From Cichorium intybus (lineage: Eukaryota > Streptophyta > Magnoliopsida > Asterales > Asteraceae): a stretch of 64,000 bases of DNA. How positions within the stretch are numbered: position 1 is the stretch's first letter; the number at the start of each line of letters is the position of its first letter. This document shows positions 37,248 through 47,100 of the stretch, piece by piece. A model generated the notes under the pieces. The model was not told where the DNA came from. It was given only the letters and a program-made list of their open reading frames with translations, and did no database searches. The translations under genes were made by a program, and so were the position numbers. Where the stretch lies: NCBI GenBank assembly GCA_023525715.1, contig CM042015.1, positions 88,494,750-88,558,749 of the forward strand, read 5' to 3'.

Positions 37248-37434
37248 TTAAGCATTTTTCCTATCCGTTTTTGTTTTTATTCTGATTTCACATTGATTTT
37301 TGATTTTTGAATTTGTAGGTTGACGTTTTGTACATCTTTGGAATCGAAAATTATTTTTGGTATGTTTATGTTTCATTCCTTTATTTTTTTCCAGCCTTTG
37401 ATTTGTAATGATATTTAATATGCAAATAATAGAT
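37248..37434. other. spacer between Pack-MULE and copia
   Basis: Contains CTTTGGAATCGAAAATTATT at about 37334, which recurs just beyond the far end of the copia element near 42180. No gene. Confidence 0.5.
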
Positions 37435-37541
37435 TGTTAGTATATATTTGTTAGTATATATTTGTATATGTTTTTGTATGGGTTGGTCTATTGGCCCATC
37501 GGCTCTGATACCATGTAAATATATGTGAAGCCCAATAGTGT
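37435..37541 (+). repeat. rearranged 5' LTR of the copia element
   Basis: 37435-37510 matches 41986-42061 with a single C/T change. 37501-37513 reads GGCTCTGATACCA, the complement of a tRNA-Met primer-binding site. 37514-37541 is the exact reverse complement of the last 28 bases of the 3' LTR (42125-42152). The middle part of the LTR (42062-42124 in the 3' copy) is missing here. Confidence 0.9.
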
Positions 37542-37581
37542 TTCCCCCGTTCAATGAGAATACAGGAGTTATTTCTCTAAT

Positions 37582-37593
37582 ATGGTATCAGCC
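37582..37593 (+). promoter_or_regulatory. second, shortened primer-binding-site-like motif
   Basis: TATGGTATCAGCC lies downstream of the rearranged LTR. TGGTATCAG matches the initiator-tRNA complement for nine bases, then lacks the usual AG. It may be the site actually used or a by-product of the rearrangement. Confidence 0.4.
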
Positions 37594-37702
37594 AATATTC
37601 TCTCCTAATATCTCTCAACATTCAAAAACCTTCCCTCCCTCACAGCCGTCTTCTTCCTTCCTCTCACTGGAACCCTAATCTCATCTCTTGCTTCCCTGCA
37701 AC

Positions 37703-40279
37703 ATGGCTGCTCCCCAGGCTCCTTCTCACAAAGTCTTTACCATCGCCAACATTAAATCATACATACCCCTGGTTCTCGATCTCGACCGCATGAACTATGA
37801 TTCATGGCGGGAGCTTTTCTCCACCCACTGTGAGGCATATGATGTATCGGACCACATCGACGCATCTTATGATGAACCCACCGCCAAACCCACCGACAAC
37901 GACTGGAAGAAGATTGATGCGGTCGTTAAGATGTGGATCTACTCCACGCTTTCACAGCCCCTCCTCAATATGGTGCTCAAAACCGACTCTTACGCTCGAC
38001 ATGTCTGGCTCAATCTCGAAAAGCTTTTCCGTGACAACAAAGACGCTCGATCGATGCAACTAGACACGGAACTTCGAAGCATCTCAATGGGTGACTTATC
38101 GGTCACTTCTTACTTCTCCAAAATTCAATCTATTGCAGACTTATTATCCAATCTCGACCCTAAATCTGCTGTACCAGACAAGAATCTCGTGATCTATGCC
38201 ATTAATGGGCTGTCGGCGAAGTATGACCATCTCGCCACCATCATCCGCCACCGGTCGCCTTTCCCCACCTTTTCCGAGACACGTTCCATGCTTCTTCTCG
38301 AGGAACAACGTCTGCTTTCCGTACGTTCTCCACCGTCCACAGCCCACAACCCATCTTCTCCGGCCATCCTTCATGCCGGCTCCACTGATTCTAACCGGAA
38401 CAATCACCGTCGTTCCGATCGCCGTCAATCTAATTCTCGGAATGACCGCCGCCGGCAAGAACGACCGCCGACAAATCCCTCCGGCACCCAACCTGCGCCG
38501 CCCGCCGTTGCTAATTTTCCGACTTTACAGACCCAGCCATACGGCTGGGTGTACCTTCCATTACCATCGAATACGACGCCACATTTTTCTGGACACAACT
38601 ACCGCCCACAGTGGCCCACTCAAAGTCCACAACCTTCTAATGGTCTTCTTGGGCCTCCACCTGATCATCGAAGACAATACTCTCAAGCTCACCTTACGGT
38701 GGGTTCAAATAATAATAATGGGCAGCCCATTGACTTTTCAACTCAACCTCCTTGGACCTGGTTCAAATCAGATCAGCCCACAGCGCTTCCGCAACTTTTC
38801 AGCAGCATGTCTCTCCAAGAACCTTCGTCGGGTGAATGGCATATGGACACCGGCGCCACTGATCACGTCCACGCCAACACAGGTATCCTCGATTCCATTC
38901 TTGATAAGCATACCCATCGTGCAATCCTTGTCGGGGACGGGTCCGCCATACCTGTCACTGCGTCCGGACACACCACTTTTCCAATCAAAAATCCTCATCG
39001 GCCCCTTCATTTAAATAACGTCCTCATTTCCCCGTCGATTATTAAAAATCTCATTTCCGTACGAAAATTTACTCGCCAAAATAAGTGTTCTATTGAATTT
39101 GATGCTTACGGTTTTACTGTTAAGGATTACAAGACCAAACAACCTCTAATCCGATGTGACAGTGACGGGCCGCTCTATCCGGTTGTTCCATCTTTGCCTC
39201 AAGTCAATCTTTCCGTCAACTCCTCCGTTTGGCATCAACGTCTCGGGCATCCCGGAGACAAAATTTTAGATTTTTTAATTTCTCGCAATTTCATTTCATG
39301 TAATAAAACTCATAGAGACATTTTTTGTCAATCGTGTCAACTTGGAAAACATATTAAACTTCCGTTTCATACTTCGAACACTATTGTTGCTAATGCGTTT
39401 GATATAATCCACTCGGATATTTGGACCTCTCCAATCTCTAGCGTAAGCGGTCTAAAATACTACATTATTTTCTTGGACCACTATACACACTACCTTTGGG
39501 TTTACCCCCTCAAAAATAAATCCGATGCTTTTTCAAAATACCTCGAATTCACACAAATAATTCAAACCCAATTCGGCAAACGCATTAAATTTTTCCAATG
39601 TGACAATGGGGGTGAATACAATAACAAACAATTTCATGACCTTCTTGCTTCGCACGGTACCCAATTCCGATTCTCATGCCCCCACACCTCCCAACAAAAT
39701 GGGAAATCCGAGCGCATGCTACGTACGATTAATAACATCATACGTACCTTACTTCTTCAAGCCCACATGCCCCCAACCTATTGGGTTGAAGCACTTTTTA
39801 TGGCAGTCCACCTACTTAACATCCTCCCTTCCTCATCCATCCATAATGAAACACCTCATTTTTGCCTAAATGGCACCCACCCCACATACACCCATTTACG
39901 TGTTTTCGGATGCTTATGTTTCCCACACCTCATCACCCCTCATAAACTATCACCACGTTCCACGCCTTGTATCTTCTTAGGCTACCCAAGTAACCATCGC
40001 GGGTATCGGTGCCTTGATTTGGCCACACGCAAAATGATCATATCTCGCCATGTTGTTTTTGATGAAACCTCCTTCCCGTTTCAAGCTGTCACACCTAATG
40101 ACCCCCCATCATACACTTTCCTAGAAGATGACACTACACCCTCTCCTATTCTTCAAACTTATCATCACTCAAATTCTTCCCCCAACCCACCCCCCTCCCA
40201 ATCCCCTACTGTCTCTGACATCTTACCCTCTACGGATCCAACCTCCACTTCCCAGTCTTCCGAGACCAACCCCCCATGA
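37703..40279 (+). CDS. copia ORF1: gag, protease, integrase
   Basis: 858 residues from ATG 37703 (a more upstream in-frame TTG is ignored). Order: gag (about 20-230; LDLDRMNYDSWRELF, VWLNLEKLF); a basic RRSDRRQSNSRNDRRRQ stretch without a visible CCHC knuckle; protease DTGATDH at about 382; GAG-pre-integrase WHQRLGHPG with CxxC; and the integrase core. The core's acidic triad falls at about D572 (HSDIW), D634 (CDNGG) and E670 (KSERM), with 35 residues between the last two as in retroviral-type integrases. A Pro/Ser/Thr-rich linker then leads to TGA at 40277-40279. The stop lies immediately after a C CCC CCA heptamer, and the RT frame begins at the overlapping ATG. Confidence 0.92.
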   Translation: MAAPQAPSHKVFTIANIKSYIPLVLDLDRMNYDSWRELFSTHCEAYDVSDHIDASYDEPTAKPTDNDWKKIDAVVKMWIYSTLSQPLLNMVLKTDSYARHVWLNLEKLFRDNKDARSMQLDTELRSISMGDLSVTSYFSKIQSIADLLSNLDPKSAVPDKNLVIYAINGLSAKYDHLATIIRHRSPFPTFSETRSMLLLEEQRLLSVRSPPSTAHNPSSPAILHAGSTDSNRNNHRRSDRRQSNSRNDRRRQERPPTNPSGTQPAPPAVANFPTLQTQPYGWVYLPLPSNTTPHFSGHNYRPQWPTQSPQPSNGLLGPPPDHRRQYSQAHLTVGSNNNNGQPIDFSTQPPWTWFKSDQPTALPQLFSSMSLQEPSSGEWHMDTGATDHVHANTGILDSILDKHTHRAILVGDGSAIPVTASGHTTFPIKNPHRPLHLNNVLISPSIIKNLISVRKFTRQNKCSIEFDAYGFTVKDYKTKQPLIRCDSDGPLYPVVPSLPQVNLSVNSSVWHQRLGHPGDKILDFLISRNFISCNKTHRDIFCQSCQLGKHIKLPFHTSNTIVANAFDIIHSDIWTSPISSVSGLKYYIIFLDHYTHYLWVYPLKNKSDAFSKYLEFTQIIQTQFGKRIKFFQCDNGGEYNNKQFHDLLASHGTQFRFSCPHTSQQNGKSERMLRTINNIIRTLLLQAHMPPTYWVEALFMAVHLLNILPSSSIHNETPHFCLNGTHPTYTHLRVFGCLCFPHLITPHKLSPRSTPCIFLGYPSNHRGYRCLDLATRKMIISRHVVFDETSFPFQAVTPNDPPSYTFLEDDTTPSPILQTYHHSNSSPNPPPSQSPTVSDILPSTDPTSTSQSSETNPP

Positions 40280-41991
40280 ATCCCCACCCCACCACACACC
40301 TTCCCCAAAACAACATCACCTCCCTACCTTCATCCTCCACTTCTTCCATTCCCCCCACTCATCACATGACCACACGCGCACGCAGTGGCATCGTCAAACC
40401 CATTGATCGATTAAACCTTCATGTCTCCTCTACCTCACCTGTCCCTATATCTCACATCCAGGCCCTTCAGGACCCCCACTGGCGACAGGCTATGCACGAT
40501 GAGTATAATGCTTTACTCTCGAATGGGACTTGGACTCTTGTACCACGACCTCAAGGGGTCAATGTTGTTCGATCTATGTGGCTCTTTCGCCACAAATTCC
40601 ATGCAGATGGGTCGCTCTCTCGCTACAAAGCGAGACTCGTTGCGAACGGTCGAAGTCAGCAGCAGGGTGTCGATTGTGATGAGACCTTCAGTCCGGTAGT
40701 CAAACCGGCAACCATTCGCACTGTTCTCAGCATTTCTGTCTCCAAACAGTGGCCTATTCACCAACTTGACGTAAAGAACGCCTTTCTACACGGCCACATT
40801 CAGGAGACAGTATACATGCATCAGCCTCCTGGTTTTCGTGACACACGATTCCCGGATCATGTTTGTCACCTTCAGCGATCCCTATACGGCCTTAAACAGG
40901 CCCCTAGAGCTTGGTACCACCGATTTTCTCAGCATGCCTCCTCCATTGGTTTTCAGCAGAGTCGCACCGACCCATCTCTTTTCATATTACAGAGAGGGAA
41001 CACCATGGCATATCTTCTTCTTTACGTAGATGACATCATCCTCACGGCTAGCTCTACTGGGCTTCTACAGCACATTATATCGCAGCTCAGTCGTGAGTTC
41101 GCCATGACAGACTTGGGGGCTCTGAACTATTTTCTAGGGATCTCTGTCATTCGATCTGAGAGTGGCCTATTTCTTTCTCAACAGAAATATGCTACTGACA
41201 TTCTCAAGCGTGCAAATATGATGAACTGCAACCCCTCTCATACTCCAGCTGAACCGGTTCACAAACTGGACTCTTCGGGATCACCGGTTGACGACCCGAC
41301 TCTCTACCGTAGTCTAGCTGGAGCCTTACAGTACCTTACGTTCACTAGACCAGACATAGCGTTTGCTGTCCAGCAAATATGCCTTTACATGCATGACCCT
41401 AGAGAGCCACATCTTCACGCTCTCAAACGGATTTTACGATACATACGTGGCACTCTTGATCATGGTCTTCAACTTCACGTGTCCACCACCTCCTCCCTCA
41501 CGGCGTACTCTGACGCCGATTGGGGGGGATGCCCGACTACCAGGCGTTCCACCTCTGGATATTGTGTCTTTATGGGCGACAATCTCATTTCTTGGTCATC
41601 CAAACGCCAGGGAGTCATTTCCAGATCCAGTGCCGAAGCAGAGTATCGGGGCGTCGCCAATGCAGTTGCTGAGACATGTTGGCTTCGAAATCTTCTACGT
41701 GAGCTTCGATGTCCATTAGAGAAAGCCACACTTGTCTATTGTGATAACATCAGTGCAGTATACATGTCTTCGAATCCCGTGCAACATCAACGCACCAAAC
41801 ATATTGAAATTGACATTCACTTTGTTCGAGACAAAGTTGCACTCGGACACATTCGTGTTTTACATGTTCCATCGTCTGCCCAGTATGTAGACATTTTCAC
41901 GAAGGGTCTTCCAACATCTCTCTTCTCAGATTTTCGCTCCAGTTTGAACGTTCGCCAGTCTTCCCCCGTTCAATCTGCGGGGGGATGTTAG
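40276..41991 (+). CDS. copia ORF2: reverse transcriptase-RNase H
   Basis: 571 residues in the -1 frame relative to ORF1, overlapping it by ATGA. Seen: ALQDPHWRQAMHDEYNAL at the RT start, KARLVANGRSQQQGVD, DVKNAFLHG, LYGLKQAPRAWY, catalytic YVDD at about 250-253, DLGALNYFLGI; then RNase H with YSDADWGG (about 410), SSAEAEYRG, CDNISA and KHIEIDIHFVRD, ending in VDIFTKGLP. All catalytic motifs are intact. In most copia elements this is fused to ORF1 in one polyprotein of about 1,430 residues; one extra C in the run before the stop would restore that arrangement. Confidence 0.93.
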   Translation: MNPHPTTHLPQNNITSLPSSSTSSIPPTHHMTTRARSGIVKPIDRLNLHVSSTSPVPISHIQALQDPHWRQAMHDEYNALLSNGTWTLVPRPQGVNVVRSMWLFRHKFHADGSLSRYKARLVANGRSQQQGVDCDETFSPVVKPATIRTVLSISVSKQWPIHQLDVKNAFLHGHIQETVYMHQPPGFRDTRFPDHVCHLQRSLYGLKQAPRAWYHRFSQHASSIGFQQSRTDPSLFILQRGNTMAYLLLYVDDIILTASSTGLLQHIISQLSREFAMTDLGALNYFLGISVIRSESGLFLSQQKYATDILKRANMMNCNPSHTPAEPVHKLDSSGSPVDDPTLYRSLAGALQYLTFTRPDIAFAVQQICLYMHDPREPHLHALKRILRYIRGTLDHGLQLHVSTTSSLTAYSDADWGGCPTTRRSTSGYCVFMGDNLISWSSKRQGVISRSSAEAEYRGVANAVAETCWLRNLLRELRCPLEKATLVYCDNISAVYMSSNPVQHQRTKHIEIDIHFVRDKVALGHIRVLHVPSSAQYVDIFTKGLPTSLFSDFRSSLNVRQSSPVQSAGGC

Positions 41992-42152
41992 TATATATTT
42001 GTTAGTATATATTTGTATATGTTTTTGTATGGGTTGGTCTATTGGCCCATCGGCCCTGATATCTTTCTTGTATTTGTATATATGTTGGAGCCTCCCCTCT
42101 CTCCACAAGGGCTCTTTTGGAGAGACACTATTGGGCTTCACATATATTTACA
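41986..42152 (+). repeat. 3' LTR of the copia element
   Basis: 167 bp, TGTTAGTATA...ATATTTACA, with a direct TTAGTATATATTTG duplication at its start. It is preceded by a polypurine tract and followed by the TAGAT duplication. Confidence 0.9.
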
Positions 42153-42157
42153 TAGAT

Positions 42158-42550
42158 CAAAAAATTATTCTTTGGTACGTCTTTGGAATCGAAAATTATT
42201 CTTTGGTATGCTTATGATTTGATTCTGCTAAATTACATGATTTAAATGGAAATTTTGATTCACTTAGTAATACTTGAAAGACTTCAAATTAGTTATTTTG
42301 AATATCTAGGATTTCATCATCGTTTAAGTTATTCGGTAATTAGTTTTAAGTTTATGAAAAAAATATTCTGGTTCGATCAAGAAACAACCAGAAAACGACT
42401 TAAATTATCGTTTGCTTTGCTTGAATTGAACACCGGAATTTGAATTTTGTCTTTTATTTTTCTTATTTCATTGTCATTGTAGATAGTCCATCTTTAGTTG
42501 ATGGTTTGGATGTCATTGATGATAAATTGTAAGGGGCTGGTACTTACTTT
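42158..42550. other. spacer between copia and SINE
   Basis: Holds two tandem AATTATTCTTTGGTA blocks (about 42163 and 42196) and the CTTTGGAATCGAAAATTATT segment also seen upstream of the copia. No gene. Confidence 0.45.
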
Positions 42551-42562
42551 AATTATTACGTG

Positions 42563-42771
42563 CAAGTGATCTCCAGCCTAGCTGGTAGTGATGCATCGGG
42601 TTATATACCCATGTGGAGGGAGGTTCCGGGTTCGATCCCGGTTCCAAGCCCCTGTGGGGGATTTTCCCAGGTGAGGTGGGGGGTTGACACTTTGGAGTGT
42701 CAAACAATGAGGGACGGTTGAAAACCCGTCACAAGGTGTTCGACTCCCGCGCCGTTTCAAAAAAAAAAAAA
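42563..42771 (+). mobile_element. tRNA-derived SINE
   Basis: About 209 bp with RNA polymerase III promoter boxes: box A-like TAGCTGGTAGTG near 42579 and box B GGTTCGATCCC near 42629. It has a GGGGGATTTTCCC segment and ends in an A-run. A 12-bp target duplication AATTATTACGTG lies on both sides (42551-42562, 42772-42783), as expected for L1-type priming. It encodes no protein. Confidence 0.9.
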
Positions 42772-42783
42772 AATTATTACGTG

Positions 42784-44150
42784 AATGAAGTTGAGAAATA
42801 TGATTATAAGTGTAGATCATATGTTACATATTGGCCTGGTAACACTTATGATGTCAAGGTACGAGCCCATAACTATTTTATGGTCTTTATTGTTAATCTT
42901 TCTTTTGCTCAAATTACAAAATTGGAATTTTTTAAAGATTCCATTACAACGGGTGTTTCGATTATATGTACTTACAATGAATAAAGAATATTTGAATTCA
43001 CTTTAGGAATTCAAAATTTATTTTTTTATTACCGCATTCCTTTCTTTGACAACCAAACACATGACAAATTGTGATTTCTCTAGATTTTAGTTCTTCCAAA
43101 ATTCAATTCACATATCCGAAAGCATTTTGCCAAACAAGATTAACACGCTTGGAGAATTAGAATGGTCTGATTTGTGTGATGGTTGTCTTTGGTTTAAAAT
43201 CGGAGTGAAATATCGATATTCTTTTTTATTTGATTTTTCGGTTTTTGACTATAGTTAATCTATTTAGGAGTTATAATACCATCTTTATTTTGGATTTTTG
43301 CAAGTCAACACATAGGCAGTAACAACATAACAAGTATGTGTATGTGATCTCTGGTTTGTTCCCCCTATTTCATCTGTTCATTTAACATGTTGTAATTAAA
43401 GTACTATATAAAATTTCTTTCGCAAGTATTTATATAGCCTAGAAAATAACAAATTGGTATTAGAGTCACAAACCATCCTTTACAGGTGCAAAGAAGTGTT
43501 TCCTAAATTTAGATAAATATGAGTGTCTTACCAGAAAATGGAAAGCAATTATATACAAGAAGTGTTTTCTAATTTAGGTTAAAGAACAACTTTATATAAA
43601 GTTAATGCACTTAACAACATACATCAACTATTATAAGCAAACGAATTTTTACGATATTTTTATTTATATAAAGTTAATGCACTTAACAACATACATCAAC
43701 TATTATAAGCAAATGAATTTTTACGATATTTTTATTATTTAAATTGTTATCGGTGTAACACATGTGTTCGTAACCTACTTCATAATATACATGAATTTAG
43801 CGTGTTTATATGGGTGTTTTTGTTAAAGTCGGGTATAGCTACGTCCTAAAGTAACTGGGTGTTACATATCATAGGGTAGATATTGAGAAAATTTTAAAAA
43901 TATTCTTTATGTATAATATACATGAATTGTACAAGTATACGCTGCTCATTAGTTTAAAATTTATACAAATTATATAATTTTACAAAAAAAAATGTGAAGC
44001 TAGAAACCAGCGCCACCAATGTAATATTGTGATGCATTTTCGATAAATCATCAACAACATTTTTTTTCAAGCGAGAGAGAATCATCAACCCTAACTGCTA
44101 ATAATCAACATATGTTCAACCAAAAGCGAAAATTTGAACCTCAATCTTCT
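42784..44150. other. intergenic DNA between SINE and receptor kinase
   Basis: No gene recognised apart from a short frame at 42785-43006 without family match. Contains the 72-bp tandem duplication at 43591-43734. Confidence 0.4.
43591..43734. repeat. 72-bp tandem duplication, two copies
   Basis: The unit starts TTTATATAAAGTTAATGCAC. The two copies differ by one base (AAACGAA against AAATGAA). Confidence 0.95.
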
Positions 44151-47100
44151 TCAGTAGGATCTGGTATCAATGGACTGGATCTCATATTGATCATCAGACG
44201 ATGTCAAAGAATAATTTGTACCTGTCGGAATCGTGGTCTGAGTTTGACCGCCGCTGTAGCTATTTTGACCTTTCATCTCACGTCGAAAGTCTCTCATAGC
44301 TTTGAATCTCAGATCTTCGGAGTTACCACTTGATTCCGGAATTATCTCCGGCACACAAGTTCTCCCCTCAAGCATGCTTACCACTTCTGTCATCGTCGGC
44401 CTCATCGACGCAGAACCGTTCGTGCACAGAAGCGCTACTTTCACGACGGTTTCCGCTTCTTCTTTGTTGATCTTCGACTCCAATTTCTCGTCAAAAAGCT
44501 CTTCGTATTCTTTACTCGATTCCAATCGACAAGCCTGCATAACCAATTCAAAGAATAATCAGATCTACCAACAAATTTTCAGTCAGATTGCAAGTAAACT
44601 CAGATCAATTTTGGATTTGACCATGAAAATTCGAAACGTACCCAATCTAGAAGACAAATGCAGCCATTGGTTGGAGCATAACTGTTGTTGTTCTTGCCGC
44701 TGACAATTTCTAACGCCAGGACTCCGAAGCTATAAACATCTGCTTTATCGCTCAAATATCCCCAGAGTGCATACTCAGGTGCCATGTATCCTCTGCAAAT
44801 TGATAAAGATCTCGTTAGCAAAAGAAAATTGCCTTAAATTGTGCAAGTTTCTAAAGGATTGATTACATTGTTCCAGCAACTCGAGTGCTAACGTGAGTAT
44901 TCTCATCCTCATTTAGCCTGGCCAATCCAAAATCTGATATTTTAGGGTTCAGATCTTTATCAAGCAACACATTCGTGGCTTTAATGTCGCGATGCACAAT
45001 TTTAATCCTTGATTCGTCATGAAGAAAAGCTAAACCTCTAGCAATCCCGATACATATCTTGAACCGCGTTGCCCAATCCAGCATCAATCGGCTTTTACCC
45101 TTATCTGTTAAAATAACAAATCAATTATACAAAAACAGGGAAATTTGCTATCATTTATTCTGACATAAAACCTGAAGAATAGTAGAATACTCACCAAACA
45201 ATGCATTTGAGAGGCTATTGTTTTCCATGTACTCATAAACAAGCAACAATTGATCTCCTTCAATGCAACAACCATGGAGTTTTACAAGATTTGGATGTTG
45301 TAAGCACGAAATCACACCAATCTCATTCAAGAACTCACGGTTTCCTTGCCTTGACTGAGCTGAAAGCTGCTTCACTGCAATCACAGTGCCATCACTCAAT
45401 GTACCCTGAAACCGTCATACAAAAATGTTACAAACATAAAAACCACAATCACACAAACGAGTTTTTATTTACGATTATGACCTTGTAAACCGCCCCGAAA
45501 CCTCCTTCCCCGATTTTGTTTGAATCATTGAAGTTGGCCGTAGCTGATTTTAGTTGTCTATACGAAAAAGAAATCGTTTGCAGTGACATTCCTTCAAAAT
45601 CTGTTAAAAAAAAACTCAAGTAAATATTTAAGAGATTCAGGAGCAAATATTCACATAAATTGATCAAAGATAAAGCGAAATCCATACCTTTGTCATTCAT
45701 TCTTCCCTTTTTAGAACTTTTTCTCCTCCACAAAATGACCAAAACTAACAATACAAAGCATGGAACTGCAACCCCAACACCAATAAAAACCGCTTTGTTG
45801 GTCTTTTTCCCACCAACCGAACAAGTTTTAAAGTCTACAACATAAACAATATACGTAAGTTATCAAAAGTAAACAAGAATAAAGCACACACACAAAGGCA
45901 CATTATTTAATGTGGCTCGAGTAATGTGACCTACATCCCAGGACAGGAGAAATATTCTTAATTAGGAGCATGAAAAATGATAATAAACACTACCTAACAG
46001 TCTTTATTGAATAGGCATCGAACTGTATAATTCCTAAACAGTAAATGGGTCAAGCCCAACTACACATATCAATGTAGGCCCATACCCCCCCCCCCAACGA
46101 TAAGTGTTTGTCGTATATAGCTTCAGGCGTACTGGTCCTCAGCCTACACAATTACTTATCACGTTGAAAATTGGGTGTCAGGTTTTTACCCTTCATTCGG
46201 GTGGGTTGGGTGCTCAATTATCAAGTCACATTTAACATAAACGTCATTTTTTTCACGCATGTACGTATGTGTATATAACATAGGAGCATACGCCTTTTAA
46301 AGGCCGTGTGATTCAATAACCAAACGAGGAAAATTTTGTGATGAATGTTATATTTGTGGTGCTTACATGGTTCAACATCAATAGCCGATACAAGAGGTCC
46401 ATATACTCCTCTTCTAGGAAAACGAGTTGTTCCTTTACCCGCCCAATAAAATCGTATCTCTAAAATGTTATTGGTCACACTTGCATTGAACGGCACAACC
46501 ACCGGCCTTCCAAACCCACCAGCCTCATCTTGAATGTTGAAATTCCTTCTAACACGTCGTCCCTAAATCACATACAACTCGGTTAGCATAGTACAGAAAA
46601 TAGCTGATAACATATAACATATAACATATATTTACTATGCTATGCATCACCTGAATATAAATATCAAATATCCGCCGTCCGAGACTTCTATATGTGGTAT
46701 CATTAGTGAATATGATCTCCGCAAAGTGTAAATTAACCGCATACTCCCCGTTTTCCAAACAATAGCTGAAGTAAGTGAGTGTGAGTGGTGATAGACGCGC
46801 GGTTGTGTATAGTGGCGGTAAGCTCGGATAGCTCGTGTTCCCCTGTAAAGTCACTACGTATCGAGTGTTCTGATAAACATTATCATCCATGAAGTCTCCA
46901 GTGCTACTAAATCCCCAATTGTTGCCACTGTCATATAATTTTGCTGCACCACCATCCACATTAGCATCTCCTTTGTAAAGAGTTGATCGCCCGTTACTTT
47001 CTCTAACGGTCACATCATCCCCGCCACAATTAACATGTAACGAACACGCATCTGTCATCATCAAACGATATGAGAATTAACATTTTAGATGTTTATTTTT

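Larger units (their letters stand above)
37435..42152 (+). mobile_element. nearly intact copia retrotransposon with rearranged 5' LTR
   Basis: 4.7 kb, flanked by TAGAT on both sides (37430-37434, 42153-42157). It has a short 3' LTR (41986-42152), purine tract GCGGGGGGA before it, and two long frames covering gag, protease, integrase, RT and RNase H. The 5' LTR shares only its first 76 bases with the 3' LTR, after which a U5-PBS segment appears in reverse orientation. Coding domains show no internal stops, so the copy was probably active until recently, but the broken 5' LTR should impair another round. Confidence 0.92.

Noticed and set aside
42600..42660. tRNA gene
   Set aside because: Box A and box B are present, but the body does not fold as a complete cloverleaf. 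It ends in an A-run inside a target duplication, as a SINE does.
44302..44703. Plus-strand frames across the receptor kinase
   Set aside because: They are antisense shadows of kinase-domain exons with clear minus-strand coding.
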